This document shows, one piece after another, positions 1 to 10,299 of a DNA stretch of 64,000 nucleotides (positions are counted from its first letter, which is position 1; each line of letters begins with the position of its first letter). This stretch comes from Protopterus annectens (Eukaryota; Chordata; Ceratodontiformes; Protopteridae): NCBI RefSeq assembly GCF_019279795.1, contig NC_056743.1, positions 1,786,892,339 to 1,786,956,338 on the forward strand, in the 5' to 3' direction. The notes beneath the pieces are model-generated. The model saw only the letters and a program-made list of their open reading frames with translations. It had not been told where the DNA came from and ran no database searches. Made by a program: the position numbers and the translations under genes.

Positions 1-470
1 GTCCAAGGCTGTGTTCCACAGGCCCATGGCTAGCCTGCAGAGTGGGCTCCCCCCTGCTTCTTGATGTACCACATAACTGTGGTGTTGTCTGTTTTTATTA
101 GCAGGGGTCTTGGTGAGAGTAGGGACCTGAAAGCTGCCAGTACATGCTGCACAGCTAGCATCTCTTTTTGGTTGATGTGCAGCTGAATTTGACTTGGGCT
201 GCAGTGTCCCTGAATGCATGTGTCATCCAGATATACACCCCAGGCATAGTCTGATGTGTCTGTGGTTAGGGCTGGGTGGCGTGGGGTTGAGTAAAGGGAA
301 GTTCTTTCCTGTGGTTGCATGCTGCTGCCCAGCAAAGAAACTCTGTCCTTAGACAAGGTATGACGGTTTCCAGGTCCTGAGGATTTTGGCACCAAAGACA
401 TAAGTACCACTGAAGTTTCCTCATATGCAGTCTGGCATATGGAATTAGTAGATTGCAAGAGGCCATGAAC
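1..470 (-). pseudogene. RNase H domain of A1 (fossil)
   Basis: The minus-strand translation carries the DIRS RNase H signatures: TTDTSDYAWG (first acidic residue), LHINQKEMLAV (Glu) and KTDNTTVMWYIKKQGG (Asp). In the element this domain would remove RNA from the RNA:DNA hybrid during replication. The same order of motifs recurs in every DIRS-A copy of the window. The copy is broken and should not be read as a host gene. Confidence 0.8.
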
Positions 471-644
471 CCTAGGGCCTGCAGGATTTACCTTGTGGAT
501 AGCTGGGTTCTGGTGTCCATTTGAGTGAAGTAGCCTGTCAGATAGGCTTGTTTTTCTGGAGTAAGGAATGTTATCTGGGATGCTGTGTCCAAGCTTGCTC
601 CCAGGAATACAATTCTTTAGACTGGGGACTAGTTTTGATTTATT

Positions 645-882
645 TCAGTTGATAGTGTACCCCAGGGAGGTTAGAAGGTTCTTTACAAATGTCAGCTGCT
701 GCAACAGCTTTTCCTGACTGTCTGCCTGAATCAGGCAATCGTCCAGGTATGGATAAATTTTAATTTTTCTCAGTCTGCAATAGGCAATGGCTGGAGCCAG
801 GCATTTTGTGAAGACTCTGGAAGCAGTGGATAAGCCAAAGGGAAGTGCAGAGAAATGATAAGGCATAGATCCTGCCCTGAAA
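645..882 (-). pseudogene. Reverse transcriptase C-terminal half of A1 (fossil)
   Basis: Motif B (FSALPFGLSTASRVFTK) and the catalytic motif C (YLDDCLIQ) are readable on the minus strand, followed by the thumb-like segment. The upstream RT motifs of this copy are found after the A2 insertion, from 6553. The YLDD box is the usual form in DIRS reverse transcriptases and differs from the YMDD/FADD boxes of retroviruses and LINEs. Confidence 0.85.
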
Positions 883-1110
883 AGTACAGTTGTGTACACC
901 TACCATAAATGTAGATGTTCGAGTGTCTTCACTGTTGCAGTCATGACTGTAGGGTTCGCCCCTGCCGGCAGGCAGTCCTCGGTCGGCCAGAATCCCAAAG
1001 TCTGGGTCCGGCATCGGCTGTTCAACCATGCTTCCTGACGTCAGAGCGCCAGGAGTACAAAGCGGACAGCCAACGCCATTTTCTCCAGTTTTTCTTGCCC
1101 CAGATGTCAG
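883..1110 (-). repeat. 3' inverted terminal repeat of A2
   Basis: The repeat starts agtacagttgtgtacacc and runs through the TGACGTCAG and AGTACAAAG segment to the gccattttctccag segment. It is the inverse of 6375-6552 at the other end of the element. It shares the first about 45 bp, inverted, with the ICR at 1221-1340. Confidence 0.85.
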
Positions 1111-1220
1111 GAGTCCCAAAATGGAAAAGGTCCCATATCCTTTGAAAATACACCTCAGAGGAATGGTGAAAAAAAGAACCACACAAAAGTAAAAACAAGA
1201 GGGGATAAGAGGGAGGGAAA

Positions 1221-1340
1221 CCCAGACTGCAACAGTGAAGACACTCAAACATCTACATTTATGGTAGGTGTACACAACTGTACTATGTTCATCATGTTTC
1301 ACTGTTGCAGTCATGACTGTAGGGTAGAATCCCAAAGCTG
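1221..1340 (-). repeat. Internal complementary region of A2
   Basis: The left half is the reverse complement of the first bases of the element (ending ctacatttatggtaggtg then tacacaactgtact). The right half, atgttcatcatgtttcac, is the complement of the last bases. The junction tact/atgttc therefore matches what a head-to-tail circle of the two ends would give. This is the hallmark layout of DIRS elements, where the ICR is thought to template end joining of a circular intermediate. Confidence 0.8.
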
Positions 1341-1376
1341 AAAGAAAGGGAGGTGGTCATAAAGAAGATGGAGCGG

Positions 1377-2370
1377 CTAAAAGGCCCTGCAAGACTGCAG
1401 AGGCAAAGCCTGCCCTAGACTTAGAGTAGAGAGGTAGATTGTAGTGCTTAGAAAAAGTATGCACTGAACTCCAAGTTGCAGCCTCCAAAATGTCCTTGGT
1501 AGGAACTCCCCTGAGAAAAGCTGCAGAAGTGGCAGCAGCTCTGGTGGAATGAGTCCGTATACTCCCTGAGATTTGCTTTCCATGGTGAGAATAACAAAAT
1601 CTGATTCCATGAGCAATCCATTTAGAAATGGTCTGTTTTGAAATGGCTTTACCTTGGGAACTTGAAGCATAACAAACAATTGCTCTGATTTCCTGATGTC
1701 CTTGGTTCTGTCCAGGTAAAAACGTAGTTGTCTGTGTACATCCAAGGAATGTAAGATCCTTTCCCCTTTATTTTGAGGAGTGGGGGAAAAGGTAGGCAAG
1801 TGGATAGTCTGATTTAAAGCCACTTTGGAAACCACCTTAGGCATGAAGGTAGGATTAGTCCTCAAAGACACTCTGTCTTGATGAAAAATAATATAAGGCT
1901 CCACGGCCATAAGAGCTTGTAACTCAAACTCTCCTGGCAGAGGTTAGGGCTAACAGAATAGCTGTCTTCCAAGATAAAAACTTGATGTCAGAAGAGGTGG
2001 CAGGCTCAAAAGGAGGCAAGGTCAGTTTTTCCAAAACATAGTTGAGATCCCAAGCAGGAATGGGAGGAGATCTAGGAGGTCTTAAGTTCTTAGCTCCCCT
2101 GAGAAACTGTCTCAAAAGCTGGTGGGAAAAGATTGGAGGGTCTGTATTATAATGAGCAGAAATAGCAGAGGCATGAATCTTAATGGAAGAGAAAGAGAGG
2201 CCCTTATGTAAGAGATCTGTCAAGTAAAGTAAAATTAAAGGAATGTTCAGAAGAAGAGGATCAGAATCCTGAGCCTGCATCCAGGAGCAAAATCTTTTCC
2301 ATTTTCCTGCATAAGATTTTCTAGTACTAGGACATCTGGCTTCCAAAATGACATCCATAACCTGCTTGGG
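1377..2370 (-). pseudogene. Tyrosine recombinase of A2 (fossil)
   Basis: The N-terminal SAM-like core-binding part (RRPSTRKSY-like, KGLSFSSIKIHASAIS) is followed by the catalytic part with SARRV (first Arg) and FHQDRVSLRTNP further on. By family knowledge, this enzyme integrates the circular DNA copy without making target-site duplications. It sits at the 3' end of the element next to the ICR, as in all DIRS. The copy is broken. Confidence 0.85.
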
Positions 2371-2499
2371 TAGGAAAGAAGAAATCAAAGGCCCTGGGTT
2401 AACCAGGCCGCCAGGCTGAGAGTTTTGACATGAGAGTGTAGAACCTGACCCTGATGTTGGGACAGAAGGTTCGGAGACTGAGGTAAAACCCAACAGGGC

Positions 2500-3560
2500 T
2501 CCAGACATAGGTTTTTTAGAGTTGGGTACCAAAACTGTCGAGGCCAATTTGGGGCCAGCAAGATTATCATCTTGGGCTTGTCCTGTTTTATCTTTAATAA
2601 TACCCGTGGAAGAAGAGAAAGAGGTGGAAAGGCATATCCCGAAAGGTTCCTCCAACTGAATGATAGGGCATCCACTTTCCAAGCTTCTTTGTGGAAAGTC
2701 CTGGTGCAAAAATTCTGTAGTTGATGATTGAGGTGGGATGCAAAGAGGTCTATGTGAGGACATCCCCAGACTGCTGTTATCATCCTGAATATTTTGGTGT
2801 CCAGCATCCATTCATGTGGATCCGAAAGGTTTCTGCTCAGACTGTCTGCCAGGAGGTTTAGCTTCCCTGGTAGAAATTGAGCTTGAAGGTCCAGATTGCA
2901 AGCTAGAGCTGTGTTCCATAGATCCATGGCTAGTCTGCAAAGGGGGTAGGAATGAGATCCCCCTTGCTTGTTTATGTACCACATAACTGTGGTGTTGTCT
3001 GTCCGTATTAGTAGTTGTCCTGGATGTAAATGATTCCTGAAGGCCAGTAGAGCTTCCTGGATGGCTAACATTTCCTTTAAATTGATATGCAGGTGCTTCT
3101 GATCCTTTGTCCAAAGGCCCTGCAGACAGTTGCCCTGAAAATGGGCTCCCCAAGCATAATCCGAGGCGTCCGTGGTTAGAATCTGAGTGGCAGGAGGCAG
3201 ACAGAAGGGTTTTCCCCTTTGTTTAGAGTACATGCCCTGGACCACCAAAGAAATTCCTTTTGAAGGCAAGGAAGGACGGAGATCAGTATGTCTAAACTGT
3301 GGCAATGCTGAGACCATACACTTTTTAGGTACCACTGTATTTTCCTCATGTGTAGTCTTGCATATGGTACGAGAAGGATGCAGGAGGCCATGTAACCCAG
3401 AGCCTGCAGGAATCTTCTTGCAGATAGCGGAGTTAAAGTTGCCAAGGTTTTGAAAGTTGAAGCCAGCAGTAACTGTTTTTCGGATGTTAGAAATGCCATC
3501 TGGGTTGTGGTGTTTAGAAGAGCACCCAGAAAAATTATCTGTTGTGAGGGTGTCAAATTT
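2500..3560 (-). pseudogene. RNase H and Dam-like region of A2 (fossil)
   Basis: RNase H motifs TTDASDYAWGAH, LHINLKEMLAI, RTDNTTVMWYINKQGG and ADSLSRN are visible. They are followed toward the recombinase by a domain with IDLFASHLNHQL, DALSFSWRNL and AFPPLSLLPRVLL. The latter sits where DIRS elements carry a Dam-like methyltransferase domain. Assigning it to that domain is an inference from position and the FASxxN / FPP pattern. Confidence 0.7.
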
Positions 3561-3613
3561 GACTTTTTTAGGTTTAGAGAGAAACCCAGGAACTTGAGGA
3601 GGTTCTGAACAAA

Positions 3614-4292
3614 TTATAGATGCTGGAGTAAGACATCCTTGCTGTCTGCCTGAATTAGACAATCGTCCAGATAAGGGTAAATTTGAATTCCCTTGAGACT
3701 GCAGTAAGCTACTACTGGAGCCAGGCATTTGGTGAAGACCCTGGGAGCAGTAGACAATCCAAAGGGCAGTGCAGAGAATTGAAAGTGCCTCGCTCCGGCC
3801 TTGAATCTAAGGTATTTTCTGCGTTCCTGCCTGATGGGAATGTGTAAATATGCCTCCTTTAAATCCAAAGTTACCATCCAAGCATCTTTGGACAGCATTG
3901 GAAGTAGCTGCTGGAGAGTAAGCATCTTGAATTTTGGAATTTCTAGAAAGGTGTTCAAGACTGACAGATCCAGAATGGGTCTCCATGAGTTTTGCTTCCT
4001 GGGGACTAGAAAGAGCCTTGAGTAAAAACCTTGTCCCATCTCTGAAAGTGGAACCAGTTCTATGGCTTTCATAGCCAAAAGAGCTTCCACCTGGTTTAAG
4101 GCCTCTGTCCATTGATGTTTTGGAAGGTCTGGCCATCCGCTTGGCCTTGGCAGGGTATGAAAATGGAATTTGTAACCTCTTAGAACCACATCCAGAACCC
4201 ACTTGTCTTGGGTTATACGAGTCCAATTTTGATAAAAAAGAAAGAGTTTTCCTCTGAGAGGGGCTTCCAGGCAAGAAGTTCCTGCAGCCCAA
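3614..4292 (-). pseudogene. Reverse transcriptase of A2 (fossil)
   Basis: RT motifs occur in order: RPILDLSVLNTFL, motif A LDLKEAYLHIPI, motif B FSALPFGLSTAPRVFTK and motif C YLDDCLIQA. The enzyme would copy element RNA into DNA. Its 5' side abuts gag near 4300, and RNase H follows at about 3200. The copy is broken. Confidence 0.88.
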
Positions 4293-4301
4293 CAGAGGGA
4301 G

Positions 4302-6237
4302 TCATTGTGTTTGTTTCCTATGAGTTTGTGACCTGTCCTCTCCTCCCCTAGGGGTGGAAGCAGTCCACTGTCTTGGTCTATAAGAACCTTGTGTTTGAGG
4401 CCTTCCTCTGGAGCATCTATATCTACCTCTCTGAGGCCTGTCTGAAGTGGGAAAAGACCAATTTTTAGAAGGCCAATTTCTGCTAAATCTTGGTGGCTGT
4501 ACTTGTAAGAAATCTTTAACTGTTTGCATGGATTTCGCCTTATCCTCCATCTTTTTAATCACTTCTTCAGCTTTTGATCCAAACAAAACATTATGCTGAA
4601 CAGGAGCATCCAATAATTTAGCTTTCACTTGTTCTGGCAAATTTTGTTCCTTTAGCCATGCATGCCTTCTAATGACTGTGTCGGAAGCAGCAGCCCTACA
4701 AGAAGCCTCCAAGGCATCAAATCCACAGTGTAAACCATGCTTTCCAACTTGCTCAGTGGCATGCAATAAGTCATGTAATTCCTTATCATCTGCACAGGTA
4801 GAAATGGAAGTAAGCTTTTGTTTTAAAACAGACAAGAGAAATTGCTGGTATTTCAGTATATGAAACTGACAGTTTAAAGCCTTGATGGACAAAGCAGAAG
4901 TGTACACTTTTTTGCCCCATCTTTCTAAAGATCTAGAGTCCTTTTCAGTGGGAATGGGATTTTTGGCAGAAGCGGCCTTAACTCCCTTGCGGCCCTGAGA
5001 AATGGTTTCAGGGTCAGCAGAAGGGTTCTTGTATAAAAACTGGTGGGAATCAGGAACCCTGTAATATCTATCTGGCTTGACAGGAGCAGGAGGAAAAGAA
5101 TCAGGGGGTAAATTAGCCTCTGAAAAAGCATCATCCACGATATCCAAAACAGGAGGAATAGCCAGGGCTCTATGTTGGGGGAGAAGAAGAAAATCCCTTA
5201 GTCTTTTCTTAGATTCTGAATACTCCTGTCCTTCCCAGTGGAAATGTTCCCTCATTTCATGCAAAGTTTCCCCAAAAGAGAAATCCTCAGGGGGAGAAGC
5301 TGAGGGAATAGATTCCTCAGCATCGGAATCCTCATAAGGAGGGAAAGAATATTCCTGGTCAGAAGAGGAAACTGAATAAACAGAAGCCTGATCAGAGGAA
5401 TCATAATAAACATCTTGCCTTGGCCTTTTATCTGGAGGGGGATGTGAACCCCTAATCATAGTAAGTAAATCCTCCGCCATCTTGAGTAACTGTTTCTGTG
5501 ACTTGGGAGCCGGTTCAGAAGAGGCTTGTGTTGCAGTCTTTGATTTAGAAGGAATCTTTGCCTTTGTCTTTGCCTTTATTATAAGCTGAGTAGGCCTGAA
5601 AACCCCTTCGGAAGCCGGTACCTGCACAGCGGCTCCAGACCCATCTGATGGAGCATTGTCCGAAGGTCCTGCAATAGAGATATTTAAAGGCCTTGTTGGC
5701 TCCTCATGCGAGTCCGTTTCGGCCATCGGTTCTGAAATGGCCGACGACAGGGGCTGCAAAAGCGCCTCACTGACGACGGCCGAACCTGAAGCTGGCTCCG
5801 TTTGTGCGCTATCATCAGATTTGGACCTCAGAGGCCTGTCTTTATCCTTGCGACGTTTGTGAACTCCGGTAGCCGGAACTGTATCCAACGACATTTTGTA
5901 GTTAAAGCGCCTACCGAAGTAATGAAAAGCAAAATCGTACCTTCGTTTAATTGTACATTGATTGAATCTAGCACAAAACCGACAGCTAGCTACATCGTGG
6001 TCAGGGCCTAAGCAAGGAATACAGTAAGAATGAAAATCCTTATGAGGTGGGATTTGACATAATGGTTAATAAGTTGTTTACCTTACAGACACACACACAG
6101 GTTTTGATTCTCACATGGGTTAATTGGCTAGGCTTTAAATGGCCCACAAGGGTAATTAGCCTAGTAGTAATCTATGAATCTATGAATAGGTATTTGCTTC
6201 CCACATGAAATGCAATTATTAACTTTTTCTGACATCG
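4302..6237 (-). pseudogene. gag-like structural protein region of A2 (fossil)
   Basis: An open stretch of 530 residues covers most of the region: an acidic Ser-rich N-terminal part, then conserved blocks PDRYYRVPDSHQFLYK, ETISQG.KGVKA and CGFDALEASCRAAA, and an Arg/Gly/Gln-rich basic tail. The start-proximal zinc module (CxxCGKQIP..HxxCxxCLG) lies at about 6100-6237, beyond a SINE insertion. The gene is the first of the element and would supply the nucleocapsid-like protein. Confidence 0.8.
6049..6187 (+). mobile_element. tRNA-headed SINE (family S2) in A2 gag leader
   Basis: The head gacataatggttaataag resembles a tRNA A box, and ggttttgattctc a B box. The body aattggctaggctttaaatg follows, and the tail is a repeat of ctatgaat. 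The interrupted DIRS sequence resumes at the same place (tatgaggt / aggtatttgc), with only a short aggt repeat at the borders. The same family appears as a pair at 29741-30013. Confidence 0.75.
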
Positions 6238-6374
6238 GACTGGAGCAAGAAAAAAGTTTCCCCAACGGGGTACTGTTGAGTGGAGAAGAAAGTCTTCGGA
6301 CTGAAGTTTATCAGAAAAAATCATCAGGAGTCAGCCGACCGGCACTTGCGAATTGCTATCACCGCATGGCAAGA

Positions 6375-6552
6375 AAGACTGGAGAAAATGGCGTCGGCTG
6401 TCAGCTTTGTACTCCTGGCGCTCTGACATCAAGAAGCATGGTTGAAAAGCCGACGCCGGACCCAGACTTTGGGATTCTGGCCGACCGAGGACTGCCTGCT
6501 GGCAGGGGAGAACCCTACAGTCATGACTGCAACAGTGAAACACGATGAACAT
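6375..6552 (-). repeat. 5' inverted terminal repeat of A2
   Basis: This is the reverse complement of the 883-1110 terminal repeat, ending ctgcaacagtgaaacacg then atgaacat. The next base resumes the RT of A1. The CRE-like and TATA-like positions inside it would drive transcription leftward into gag. Confidence 0.82.
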
Positions 6553-7010
6553 TGCAGGTATTTCCTGCATGAGTCCCTGATAAGGATGTGCAGATAGGCT
6601 TCTTTTAGGTCTAGGGTGGCTAACCAGGCATCTTTGGACAGCATAGGAAAAAGCTGCTGAAGGGTGAGCATTTTTAATTTTGGTACCACCATGAAGGTGT
6701 TTAGAATGGAAAGATCTAGGATTGGGCACAAAGTGCCCTCTTTTCTGGGTACCAGGGAAAGTCTGGAGTAAAACCCTTGACCTATCTGTTCTGCAGGAAC
6801 AGGTTGAATCGCCATTATGGAGAGCAGGGATTGAACTTGTTTTTGTGCCACTTGCCCACTGGTTTGGAGGAAGGTCCCGGGAACCTTTTTGGGGTTGGCA
6901 GTGAGTGCAAGTAAAATTTGTACCCTTGGGATACAATGCCGAGGTCCCATTGGTCTTTGGTGATGGAGGTCCAGTTTTTTGCATGATAGGCAAGTTTTCC
7001 TCCTAGGGGC
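6553..7010 (-). pseudogene. Reverse transcriptase N-terminal half of A1 (fossil)
   Basis: The minus strand shows RPILDLSILNTFM-like and LDLKEAYLHI-like RT motifs (motif A), preceded by QPVPAEQIGQGFYSRL, the conserved segment upstream of the fingers. This complements the C-terminal RT motifs at 645-882. Confidence 0.8.
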
Positions 7011-8644
7011 ACAAGCAATTGGGCAGAGATGAGGAGTGGAGTTGAGAAGTCATTGTGAATTCTTTCTGTAAGGGGGTGGCTTGGCACTCCCTGTTTTAGA
7101 AGTGGAAGCACTCCATTGCTTAGATCTCTGCATACCCTGAGACTGTAATCTGGGGGGGGGGGTCTGTTTCCCCTGGGTCTAGTTTGAGATGGCCTTGAGG
7201 AGGCTGGAAAGGACCAGTGTTTCGAGGGGCAATGCCTACTGAATTTTGGAGGATGCACTTGCAAAAAATATTTGATTGTCTGCATAGACTTAGTCTTTTC
7301 TTCCATCTTTTTTAGAACCTTTTCTGCTTTGGTGCCAAACAGATTGTCCTTGTTCAAAGGAGTGTCTAATAATTTTGATTTGACATGGTCTGGCAAGGTC
7401 TGCTCCTTAAGCCAAGCATGCCTTCTCAGTACAGAACCAGTGACTGCTGCCCTGCAAGATGCTTCTAGGTTGTCAAAGCCACATTGCAAGGTATGCTTGC
7501 TGACTTGGCTTGCAGAATGCATAAGTGCCTGTAATTATTTTCTGCACAGTCTGTAAAGGTAGATCATTTTTGCTTAATAAGTTCCATAATATGTTGCTGG
7601 TATTTTAGTATGTGAAACTGGCAATTCAATGCCCTAATGGTGAGAGTTGCAGAGGTGTATACTTTTTTACCCATCTGTCTAAAGCTCGGGAATCCCTGCC
7701 TGAAGGGCTGGGATTCTTAGCTGTAGTTGCTTTTATACCTTTTGGTCCCTGGGAAATGACCTCTGGGTCAGCAGTAGGATTTTTGAAAAGAAATTTATGA
7801 GTCAGGGACTCTGTAGTACCTGTCTGGTTTCCTTGGAGCAGGGGGTAAAGTATCAGGAGTTAGACTGGATTCCATAAAGACATCATCCACAACATCCAAA
7901 ACTGGAGGGATTGCTAAAGGTCTATGTTGTGGCAAATCTAAAAATTCTCTGAGTCTCTTTTTGGACTGTGGATAATCCTGGCATTCCCAGTGGAAATGCT
8001 CTATTAGGTATGTAAGGTTTCACCAAAAGAAAAATCCTCTAGAGGGGAAGCAGTAGGAATGGAGTCCTCTGCATTTGAATCCTCATTAAGCAGATAAAGG
8101 CATGTCTTCATATTCAGAAACCTCAGAGCCGTCGGACTCTTGGTCTGTTAAAGCTGCTGGGGACAGGTCTCTTTTTCTCTTAGCAGGGGAAGGCTGGCTT
8201 CCCCTAATCAGCATAATCAGGTCTTCTGACATTTTAAGCATTTGATGTGAAGCAAGGAAGCAGGTGCTTGAGATTGGGTCGTCAGTGTTTTAGGCGTAGC
8301 TCATACTTTTGGCCTTAGAAACTCGGTAGTTTTAGACAGAACTGAAGACGTGAAAGAAGTCATCAGTTTGTGTTTAATATTGGTAAGGTGAAGAATTTCC
8401 TCGGAAGCCGGTGCCTGCACAGCGGCTCCGGACCCATCCAAGGTAGAGACATCTGCAGGTTCCATAGTCAAAGAAGAGTCTCGCTGCATACTGGACTCAA
8501 ACGGGTCTTGGTAGAGGCCTGTGAATCCATCAAAGTGGGCATCAGGGGCTGCGAAAGCGCCTCACTGAGTACCGGCGAACTGGTGACTAGCTTAACAGAA
8601 GCATCGTCAGCAGTTTTGGACCAGAGCGGTCTGTCTCTGTCTTT
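7011..8644 (-). pseudogene. gag-like region of A1 (fossil)
   Basis: Conserved gag blocks CGFDNLEASCRAAV, RRHAWLKEQTLPDHVK and LLDTPLNKDNLFG are followed by more degraded acidic and Ser-rich parts toward 8640. It corresponds to the same blocks at 4302-5894 of A2. A run of ten or so G lies at about 7149-7158. Several breaks. Confidence 0.75.
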
Positions 8645-9129
8645 ACCCTGGGTGCAGTAGATAAGCCAAAGGGAAGTGCATAGAGCCCACCCTGAAACGC
8701 AGGTATTGTCTGCAGGATCCTCCTATTGGGATGTGCAAGTAAGCTTCTTTTAAGTCTAGAGTTGCCAGCCAGGCATCCTTGGCTAGCATAGGAAGAAGCT
8801 GTTGAAGAGTTAGCATTTTGAATTTTGGAACCACTAGAAAGGTGTTGAGAATAGAGAGGTCCAGAATAGGACGCCAGGAGTTGTCTTTTCTGGGTACTAG
8901 AAAAAGTCCTGAATAAAAACCTTGTCCCCTTTTGTTCTGCTGGGACAGGTTGAATAGCCCTGATACTGAGAAGAGAGAGAACCTGCTGTTGGGCCTCTGG
9001 CCAATCATTTGGGGTTGGTAGTGTGTGGAAGTGGAAGCTGTATCCTTGGGAAAATATGTTCAAAACCCATTTGTCCTGGGTAATGAGTTCCCATTTTTTT
9101 GCATGCAGGGTGAGTTTTCCTGCTAAGGG
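8645..9129 (-). repeat. 485-bp RT block, near-identical to 11454-11938
   Basis: By eye the block differs from 11454-11938 at only about two positions, far closer than any two DIRS-A copies here. It encodes the RT fingers/palm start (RPILDLSILNTFLVVPKFK, LDLKEAYLHIPIGG). One edge joins A1 gag and the other joins the ICR of A3 exactly where that complementary repeat begins. It therefore looks like a recent copy of the neighbouring A3 segment. Confidence 0.85.
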
Positions 9130-9225
9130 AACATCTACATTTATGGTAAGTGCACACAACTGTACTATGTTCTTCGTGTTTCACTGTTGCAGTCATTACA
9201 TTTGGGTAGATTCCCAAAGCTACGG
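9130..9225 (-). repeat. Internal complementary region of A3
   Basis: The sequence runs acatctacatttatggtaag, then cacacaactgtactatg, then the tag cagtcattacatttggg. It is the same layout as 1221-1340, with a different tag. No matching outer repeats with this tag are seen in the window. Confidence 0.78.
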
Positions 9226-9259
9226 CAGGGAGGAAGTTAGAGAGCATTAGGACCAGCTA

Positions 9260-9965
9260 TTAAGCTCTGGAAGACTGCAGTGGCAGAACCAGCTCTGGAT
9301 TTAGAAAAAAATAGGCATGTGGCAATGCTTGGTGAAGGTATGTACAGAGCTCCAGGTAGCAGCTTCTAGGATGTCCATGGTAGGGGACTCCTCTGAGAAA
9401 TGTCGCAGAGGTAGATGCAGCCCTGGTGGAATGTGATCTTATCCCCTGTGGGGAAGGTTTTCCATGGTGCTTGTAGCAGAAATGAATGCAATGGGCTATC
9501 CATTTGGAAATGGTTTGCTTTGAAATGGCCTTCCCCTCTGCCCCTGCAGCAAAGCCAACTAGCAGCTGTTCAGATTTTCTGAGAGGCTTAGTCCTGTCCA
9601 AATAGAATCTAAGTGGTCTGTGCACGTCCAGAGAGTGTAGTACTCATTCCCCTTTGTTTTGTGGATTAGGGAAAAAGTAGGCAAATTAATAGACTGATTT
9701 AGGGCCATACCAGACACCACCTTGGGCATAAAGATAGGATTGGTCCTGAGGGAAACCCTGTCCGCATGTTAGATAATGAAGGGTTCCACTGCCATGAGGG
9801 CCTGTAATTCAGACACACTTCTTGCTGAAGTGATGGCTAGAAGGAAGGCTGTTTTCCAAGAAAGGAATTTCAACTCTGCTGTAGCAGCTGGCTCAAAAGT
9901 GGAAGAATGAGCTTTTCAATACAAAGTTAAGGTCCCAGGCTGGACTGGGAGCTCTCCTGGGGAGT
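9260..9965 (-). pseudogene. Tyrosine recombinase of A3 (fossil)
   Basis: KAISKQTISKWIAHCIHFCY is followed by the HxxR box (HSTRAAST), and the catalytic-Tyr region lies toward 9300. The upstream SAR-type arginine region lies near 9790-9850. Broken. Confidence 0.78.
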
Positions 9966-10299
9966 TTTCAATTTTTGGCTCCTCTAAGGAATTGTTTTAG
10001 CAAGGAGTGAGAGAAGAGGGGTGGCTCAGTATTATAATGTGCGGAATTGGCAGAGGCATGAATTTTAATTGACAAGAAGGATAGGCCCTTGTAGAGCATG
10101 ACATCCAGCACCTGCTTACTGAGGGATGCTGGAGGAGAGCTCAAGGAATAAGCCAGGCTGCAAGGTTCAGGGTTTAAAGCCGAGGGTGTAGAATCTGGCC
10201 CGCCTGCTGGGACAGCAGGGAAGGGGTCTGAGGCAGGTGCCATGGTTGTAGCAGTGTCATACTGCGCAATAGGGGGTACCAGTGCTGGCGTGGCCAGTC

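Larger units (their letters stand above)
1..882 (-). mobile_element. DIRS-A copy A1, 3'-side part (window-truncated)
   Basis: This is the RNase H and RT portion of a DIRS-type retroelement on the minus strand. It is cut by the window edge at position 1 and by copy A2 at 882/883. The RT reading stops at the A2 border and the next part of the same RT resumes at 6553, so this piece and 6553-8644 are read as one element split by an insertion. It is an old, broken copy with several breaks. The recombinase end lies outside the window. Confidence 0.85.
883..6552 (-). mobile_element. DIRS-A copy A2, both ends present (about 5.67 kb)
   Basis: This is a DIRS-type element with a 3' inverted repeat at 883-1110, ICR at 1221-1340, recombinase, Dam-like/RNase H, RT and gag regions, and a 5' inverted repeat at about 6375-6552. 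The terminal tag cagtcatgactgtaggg occurs at the 3' end and in the ICR, and inverted at the 5' end, so both ends belong to one element. It lies inside the RT of A1. A tRNA-headed SINE sits in its gag leader (6049-6187). The length is normal for the family; the copy is broken, with perhaps half a dozen breaks. Confidence 0.88.
6553..8644 (-). mobile_element. DIRS-A copy A1, 5'-side part
   Basis: Copy A1 resumes here after A2, with the RT N-terminal half followed by gag. The 5' inverted repeat is absent: at 8645 the gag sequence switches abruptly to an RT block (8645-9129). It is an old, broken fossil. Confidence 0.8.

Noticed and set aside
6049-6187. tRNA gene
   Set aside because: The A- and B-box-like words belong to SINE heads (also 29741-30013, 16694-16924 and 21671-21940). 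The bodies and tails are SINE, and no cloverleaf with a proper acceptor stem was seen.
883-6552. Retrovirus or classic LTR element
   Set aside because: There are no direct LTRs, no protease or DDE integrase and no envelope. The ends are inverted and a tyrosine recombinase is present, so DIRS is the fitting class.
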